Shown here: positions 7,093-9,392 of the stretch, piece by piece
How positions within the stretch are numbered: position 1 is the stretch's first letter
Layout: each line of letters starts with the position of its first letter
NCBI GenBank assembly: GCA_029946075.1
Contig: JAQSDT010000011.1
Span: forward strand, 1-9,392
Direction: 5' to 3'
DNA: 9,392 bases
Source of the DNA: a bacterium
Lineage (GTDB): Bacteria; Pseudomonadota; Alphaproteobacteria; Rhizobiales; Xanthobacteraceae
Position numbers and translations under genes: made by a program
Notes under the pieces: model-generated
Seen by the model: only the letters and a program-made list of their open reading frames with translations
Told to the model about the DNA's origin: nothing
Databases searched by the model: none

Positions 7093-7578
7093 TCAGCCGA
7101 TCTGGAAAATGCCGGAGGGCAACTGGATCAGCAGCATGCGCTTCAACACCCACCACATGCCGAGCGGTGCCAGCACGCCGATCGGTATCGCAAGCTGCCA
7201 GCGCACCGGGTCGATCAGGCGCAGCAGCAGCAACATCAGGGGGATCGCGGAGAGCAGAAAGCCGAACATGTCGAGCGCAAAGGCGAACGCGGTCAGGCAG
7301 ACGATGACGAGCAGCGGCTTGGTCCAGCGCGTGTCCTTCCAGCGTGAACCGAAGGTCGGCCCGCCCTCGGTCAGCGACGCCACGATGATCGAGGCCGCGA
7401 ACAGGCACATCAGGATGCCGGTGTAGAACAGCACGTAGCCGGAGCCGGGATCGTTGATAGTGCCGAGCTTCAGCTTCAGCCCGGACCGGATCACGAACAG
7501 CCCGAGGCCGAGCCCGATAATGCCGCCCCATAGTTCGGAATTGTTGAGGCGGAGTTTGACGTTGGATTGATCGTTCAT
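7093..7578 (-). CDS. tctB: Tripartite tricarboxylate transporter, small permease subunit TctB
   Basis: A 161-residue membrane protein, typical in size for TctB. It has four predicted hydrophobic segments: about 16-33, 48-68, 88-119 (long, possibly a hairpin of two) and 128-148. It ends with the LPSGIF motif (153-158) often seen near the TctB C-terminus. It works with TctA as the membrane part of the transporter. Identity rests on position between tctC and tctA, size and topology, since this family is poorly conserved. The start is supported by GGAAG (7585-7589 on the minus strand) six bases before the ATG. It is separated from tctC by 172 bases that hold a palindromic repeat and a structured leader. 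Confidence 0.93.
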   Translation of the reverse strand: MNDQSNVKLRLNNSELWGGIIGLGLGLFVIRSGLKLKLGTINDPGSGYVLFYTGILMCLFAASIIVASLTEGGPTFGSRWKDTRWTKPLLVIVCLTAFAFALDMFGFLLSAIPLMLLLLRLIDPVRWQLAIPIGVLAPLGMWWVLKRMLLIQLPSGIFQIG

Positions 7579-7623
7579 GTGATGCTTCCGGAAGTCGTTT
7601 TCGGAAGGCTAGACCTTCCGTTC
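7579..7623 (-). promoter_or_regulatory. Structured tctB leader with mutually exclusive hairpins
   Basis: Read on the minus strand, the leader contains CGGAAGG (7620-7614), loop TCTAG, CCTTCCG (7608-7602), a short A-rich spacer and the palindrome CTTCCGGAAG (7594-7585), whose GGAAG is the tctB ribosome binding site. The first two segments form a perfect seven-base-pair hairpin. The second segment can instead pair six bases (CTTCCG) with the CGGAAG that contains the ribosome binding site. The two pairings exclude each other, so the leader could modulate tctB translation. The pairing is read directly; the function is inference. Confidence 0.4.
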
Positions 7624-7709
7624 CGTCATTGCGAGCGGAGCGAAGCAATCCATTTTCACGGCGCGCGGAAAGATGGATTGCTTCGTCGCTATCGCTCCTC
7701 GCAATGACG
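7624..7709. repeat. Palindromic intergenic repeat, family A, inside the tct operon
   Basis: This is a complete copy of the repeat at 2376-2458. The left arm (7624-7652) differs from that copy by a single base (GAGCGGAGCG in place of GAGCGCAGCG). The right arm (7674-7709) begins TGGATTGCTTCGTCGCT and ends TCGCAATGACG. The loop is 21 bases and unrelated to the loop of the other copy. It lies between the tctC stop codon (7751) and the tctB start (7578). In this position it could shield the 3' end of a tctC message from exonucleases, giving more binding protein than permease. Confidence 0.9.
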
Positions 7710-7728
7710 ATCTTGCTTTTCAGGATGT

Positions 7729-7744
7729 CCGCGTCGAGGCGCGG
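7729..7744 (-). other. Short stem-loop just after the tctC stop codon
   Basis: CCGCG (7729-7733) and CGCGG (7740-7744) form a five-base-pair stem with a six-base loop, six bases beyond the tctC stop codon on the minus strand. No T-run follows in the tctC direction, so this is not a classical intrinsic terminator. It could contribute to mRNA processing together with the repeat behind it. Confidence 0.3.
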
Positions 7745-7750
7745 CTCACC

Positions 7751-8716
7751 CTACTTCTTCGTCAGCCCGAGCGAGTCGATGACCTTGCGCTCGGACTCCG
7801 TAACCTCGACGACGAACTTCTTGTAGTTCTCGGTGTTCTTGTAGTTCGGCACCATGTCGAACTTGGCGAGCGTGGCGACCACGGCCGGATCGTCCAGTGC
7901 CTTCTTGAAGGCGTCGTGCAGCTTGGCGACGATCTTCGGGTCCATGCCCTTGGGACCTGCGATGCCGAACGGCGAGTCGTAGACCATGGGATAGCCGAGT
8001 TCCTTCAGCGTCGGCACGTCGGGGAAGTTCGGCGAGCGCGCCGAGGTCCACACCATCAAGAGCTTCAGCTTGCCGGCGTCGACCAGCGGCCGCCATCCGG
8101 TGGAGTCGGCCTGCAGCATGGTGTGCTGGCCGAGCACCGCGGCATTGGTTTCTGCGCCGCCCTTGAACGGTACCTGCGTCAGCTTGATGCCGGCGAGGCC
8201 CGCGATCTGCTCCATGCCGATATGCAGCGAGGTGCCGGTGCCCGGCGTCGCATAGGTCACCTTGCCGGGATTGGCCTTGGCGAAGTCGACGACGTCCTTC
8301 CAGCTCTTGAACTGCGACTCGGCGCTGGTGGTGATGCCGAAGGTGTAGCCGGTGAGGTGAACGATGTAGCTGAAGTCCTTGGCCGGATCCCAGGAGACTT
8401 CCTGCATCAAGGGCAGGCGGAACACGGTGACCGGGATCTGCGCGATGGTGTAGCCGTCGGGCTTGGCCGCCGCCGCCATCGTCGCCGGGCCGACGGTGCC
8501 GCCGCCGCCCGCCTTGTTGTCGATCGCGATCGGCTGACCGAGAATCTTCGACGCGCTTTCGGCAATGGCGCGCATCGAAATGTCGGTGGAACCGCCGGCC
8601 GGCCAGGGCACGATCAGCGTGATCGGCTTGGTCGGGTATTCCTGCGCGCCCGCAGCGACCGAAATCAGCATGCCGACCGCGGCAATGGCGATGGTGAAAC
8701 GGTTCCGTCCAGTCAT
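7751..8716 (-). CDS. tctC: Tripartite tricarboxylate transporter, periplasmic solute-binding protein (TctC/Bug family)
   Basis: A 321-residue secreted binding protein that captures the solute for TctA/TctB. Residues 1-24 form a Sec signal peptide: basic MTGRNR, a hydrophobic core, then AAGA before QEYPTK, with cleavage likely after A24. The mature protein opens with the family hallmark YPTKPITLIVPWPAGGSTDI (27-46), whose Asp45 lies in the ligand-pocket loop in Bug structures. Other hallmarks are NKAGGGGTVG (67-76), YATPGTGTSLHIGME (155-169), VPFKGGAE (182-189) and PNFPDVPTLKELGY (229-242). Bug proteins bind diverse carboxylates and related small molecules, so citrate should not be assumed. 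The ATG follows a strong AGGGAG ribosome binding site (8725-8730, minus strand). It is the first gene of the operon, with its promoter in 8717-9024. Confidence 0.96.
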   Translation of the reverse strand: MTGRNRFTIAIAAVGMLISVAAGAQEYPTKPITLIVPWPAGGSTDISMRAIAESASKILGQPIAIDNKAGGGGTVGPATMAAAAKPDGYTIAQIPVTVFRLPLMQEVSWDPAKDFSYIVHLTGYTFGITTSAESQFKSWKDVVDFAKANPGKVTYATPGTGTSLHIGMEQIAGLAGIKLTQVPFKGGAETNAAVLGQHTMLQADSTGWRPLVDAGKLKLLMVWTSARSPNFPDVPTLKELGYPMVYDSPFGIAGPKGMDPKIVAKLHDAFKKALDDPAVVATLAKFDMVPNYKNTENYKKFVVEVTESERKVIDSLGLTKK

Positions 8717-9024
8717 CGAGAAATCTCCCTTGCGATCCCGTTAGCCGGGTCGGCGTCTTGATTGTCCTTGCGCGATCTTCTCCGAAGACGCGCCACAAGG
8801 AAAGCATTGAGCACATCGATAAATGCAATGGCAGCAATAATTTGCCGGGGAATTGGTCGTGCGACAATTGGCCTGCCGATCATCCCGAGAGGCGGAATTT
8901 CACCGGCTGAAGACCCGGGTACCTTGCGGACCGGGGCGGGTTCAGGCCATCATGCAGGCAATCGGAAGGGCCGGTTCCCCGTTCCTTTGCCAATGTCGGC
9001 ATTGCGACCAGCCGCCTGGGGTGC
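8717..9024. promoter_or_regulatory. Divergent intergenic region upstream of tctC and the SCP2-like gene
   Basis: This 308-base stretch has no convincing gene; the short open frames in it lack family similarity and usable ribosome binding sites. It must hold the tctC promoter (leftward) and probably one for the rightward gene. The part at 8801-8850 is noticeably more AT-rich than its surroundings, as expected of a promoter. It contains an inverted pair GCATT (8804-8808) and AATGC (8822-8826), a stronger operator-like element at 8851-8869, and a weak leader hairpin CCCG-TTAGC-CGGG (8737-8749) just before the tctC ribosome binding site. No clear -35/-10 pair was found. Confidence 0.4.
8851..8869. 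promoter_or_regulatory. Operator-like inverted repeat AATTG-N9-CAATT
   Basis: AATTG (8851-8855) and CAATT (8865-8869) are perfect inverted complements around nine bases, and the spacer contains GTCG-TG-CGAC (8856-8865 including the first base of the right arm). The element also reads as a direct repeat AATTGG with a 15-base period. Size and symmetry suit a dimeric helix-turn-helix regulator. It lies 134 bases before the tctC start codon and 155 before the rightward gene. Confidence 0.3.
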
Positions 9025-9392
9025 ATGAGTTCAGTTTCTGGCGTCACCGACGCGGCGATCGCAAGGATGTTTGCCGTCATTCCCGCGCTGCTTGAGCAGA
9101 CGCCGGCGCTGATCCTGCGCGGCCGGTTCCTCGACTGCGAGTGCCTGCTCGGCCCGATCGACCATCCGTTTCACGTCACCATCCGCGCCGGCCGCATCGT
9201 CGATCTGACCCCGGCGCCGGTGCTGATGCGCTCATGGCGGTTTTCCTGCCGCGCCACGCCGCTGGCCTGGGCGGAACACTGGCGTGAGGCGCCGCGCCCC
9301 GGCTTCCACGATTTGCTGGCGCTGACCAAGCGCGGCGAGGCCGTGCTCGAAGGCGATCTGCATCCGTTCATGACGCATCTGCAGTACTTCAA
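9025..9392 (+). CDS. Hypothetical protein, possibly SCP2-like lipid-binding fold (5' part only)
   Basis: An ATG at 9025 opens a frame that runs without a stop to the window edge (122 codons). Codon use matches the other genes, with strong G/C at third positions. The visible protein has a helical N-terminus (about 8-26) and then the strand-rich LILRGRFLDCECLLGPIDHPFHVTIRAGRIVDL. Near the end of the visible part it has a RGEAVLEGDLHPFMTHLQYF segment (about 102-121). An internal strand, a polar middle and a final leucine/glycine-rich 'xLxGD' segment followed by a helix resemble the SCP2 sterol-carrier fold, but this is a weak, pattern-level suggestion. There is no signal peptide. The ribosome binding site is poor (GGGG at 9018-9021, close to the ATG), and an alternative start at ATG 9067 has none better. 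Confidence 0.7.
   Translation, partial: MSSVSGVTDAAIARMFAVIPALLEQTPALILRGRFLDCECLLGPIDHPFHVTIRAGRIVDLTPAPVLMRSWRFSCRATPLAWAEHWREAPRPGFHDLLALTKRGEAVLEGDLHPFMTHLQYF

Noticed and set aside
5449..7347. 632-codon plus-strand open frame opposite tctA and tctB
   Set aside because: Its product is dominated by His, Arg, Gln, Asp and Ala, as expected from the antisense frame of a GC-rich gene. tctA and tctB on the other strand have clear family motifs, and this frame runs through a repeat.
6176..7648. 490-codon minus-strand frame overlapping tctA and tctB
   Set aside because: It is a frame-shifted shadow of the two membrane proteins, Arg/His-rich, and crosses the family A repeat.
7729..7744. Intrinsic terminator after tctC
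   Set aside because: The stem is only five base pairs and is not followed by a T-run in the direction of transcription. Kept only as a stem-loop.
7746..8867. Minus-strand and plus-strand frames of over 360 codons overlapping tctC
   Set aside because: TctC has a signal peptide and full family motifs; the others are Arg/His/Gly-rich shadows.
8762..9028. Small plus-strand gene of 88 codons in the tctC upstream region
   Set aside because: It lies across the presumed promoter region, has no good ribosome binding site or recognisable family, and ends at the start codon of a better-supported gene.

Overview
The window is high-GC DNA (roughly two thirds G+C by eye). Its gene content and its short palindromic intergenic repeats point to an alphaproteobacterium of the Bradyrhizobium/Rhodopseudomonas type. 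This placement is an inference, because no rRNA, tRNA or lineage marker is present. Everything looks chromosomal: there is no transposase, integrase, CRISPR array, toxin-antitoxin pair or phage gene.

Layout, left to right. Positions 1-54 hold the end of a palindromic repeat. A GFA-fold zinc protein (76-612, +) follows, then a thiamine-diphosphate enzyme related to benzoylformate decarboxylase and acetolactate synthase (707-2371, +). A palindromic repeat (2376-2458) fills the gap to a convergent DmoA/NtaA-type flavin-dependent monooxygenase (2461-3849, -). A 179-base divergent promoter region separates that gene from an M20 metallopeptidase of the dipeptidase type (4029-5414, +). A second, composite palindromic repeat (5438-5569) sits between this gene and the convergent tripartite tricarboxylate transporter operon, read on the minus strand: tctC (7751-8716), a third repeat, tctB (7093-7578), tctA (5578-7086). 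A 308-base divergent region then leads to a plus-strand gene cut by the window edge (9025 onward), possibly of the SCP2 type.

How the genes may work together. TctC is a periplasmic solute-binding protein and TctA/TctB form the membrane permease for a small carboxylate-type solute. The adjacent peptidase/amidase-like enzyme, flavin monooxygenase and ThDP lyase are typical catabolic enzymes, so a peripheral uptake and degradation locus for an organic acid or amide-linked compound is plausible. No substrate can be read from the sequence, and the genes lie in at least four transcription units, so this is a hypothesis only.

I found no clearly novel multi-gene system. The most interesting points are: a GFA protein that has lost the three cysteines of its catalytic zinc site but kept the other zinc site; a ThDP enzyme that keeps two of the four benzoylformate decarboxylase catalytic residues; a possible alternative RNA pairing that could hide the tctB ribosome binding site; and the placement of two palindromic repeat families at operon ends and inside the tct operon.
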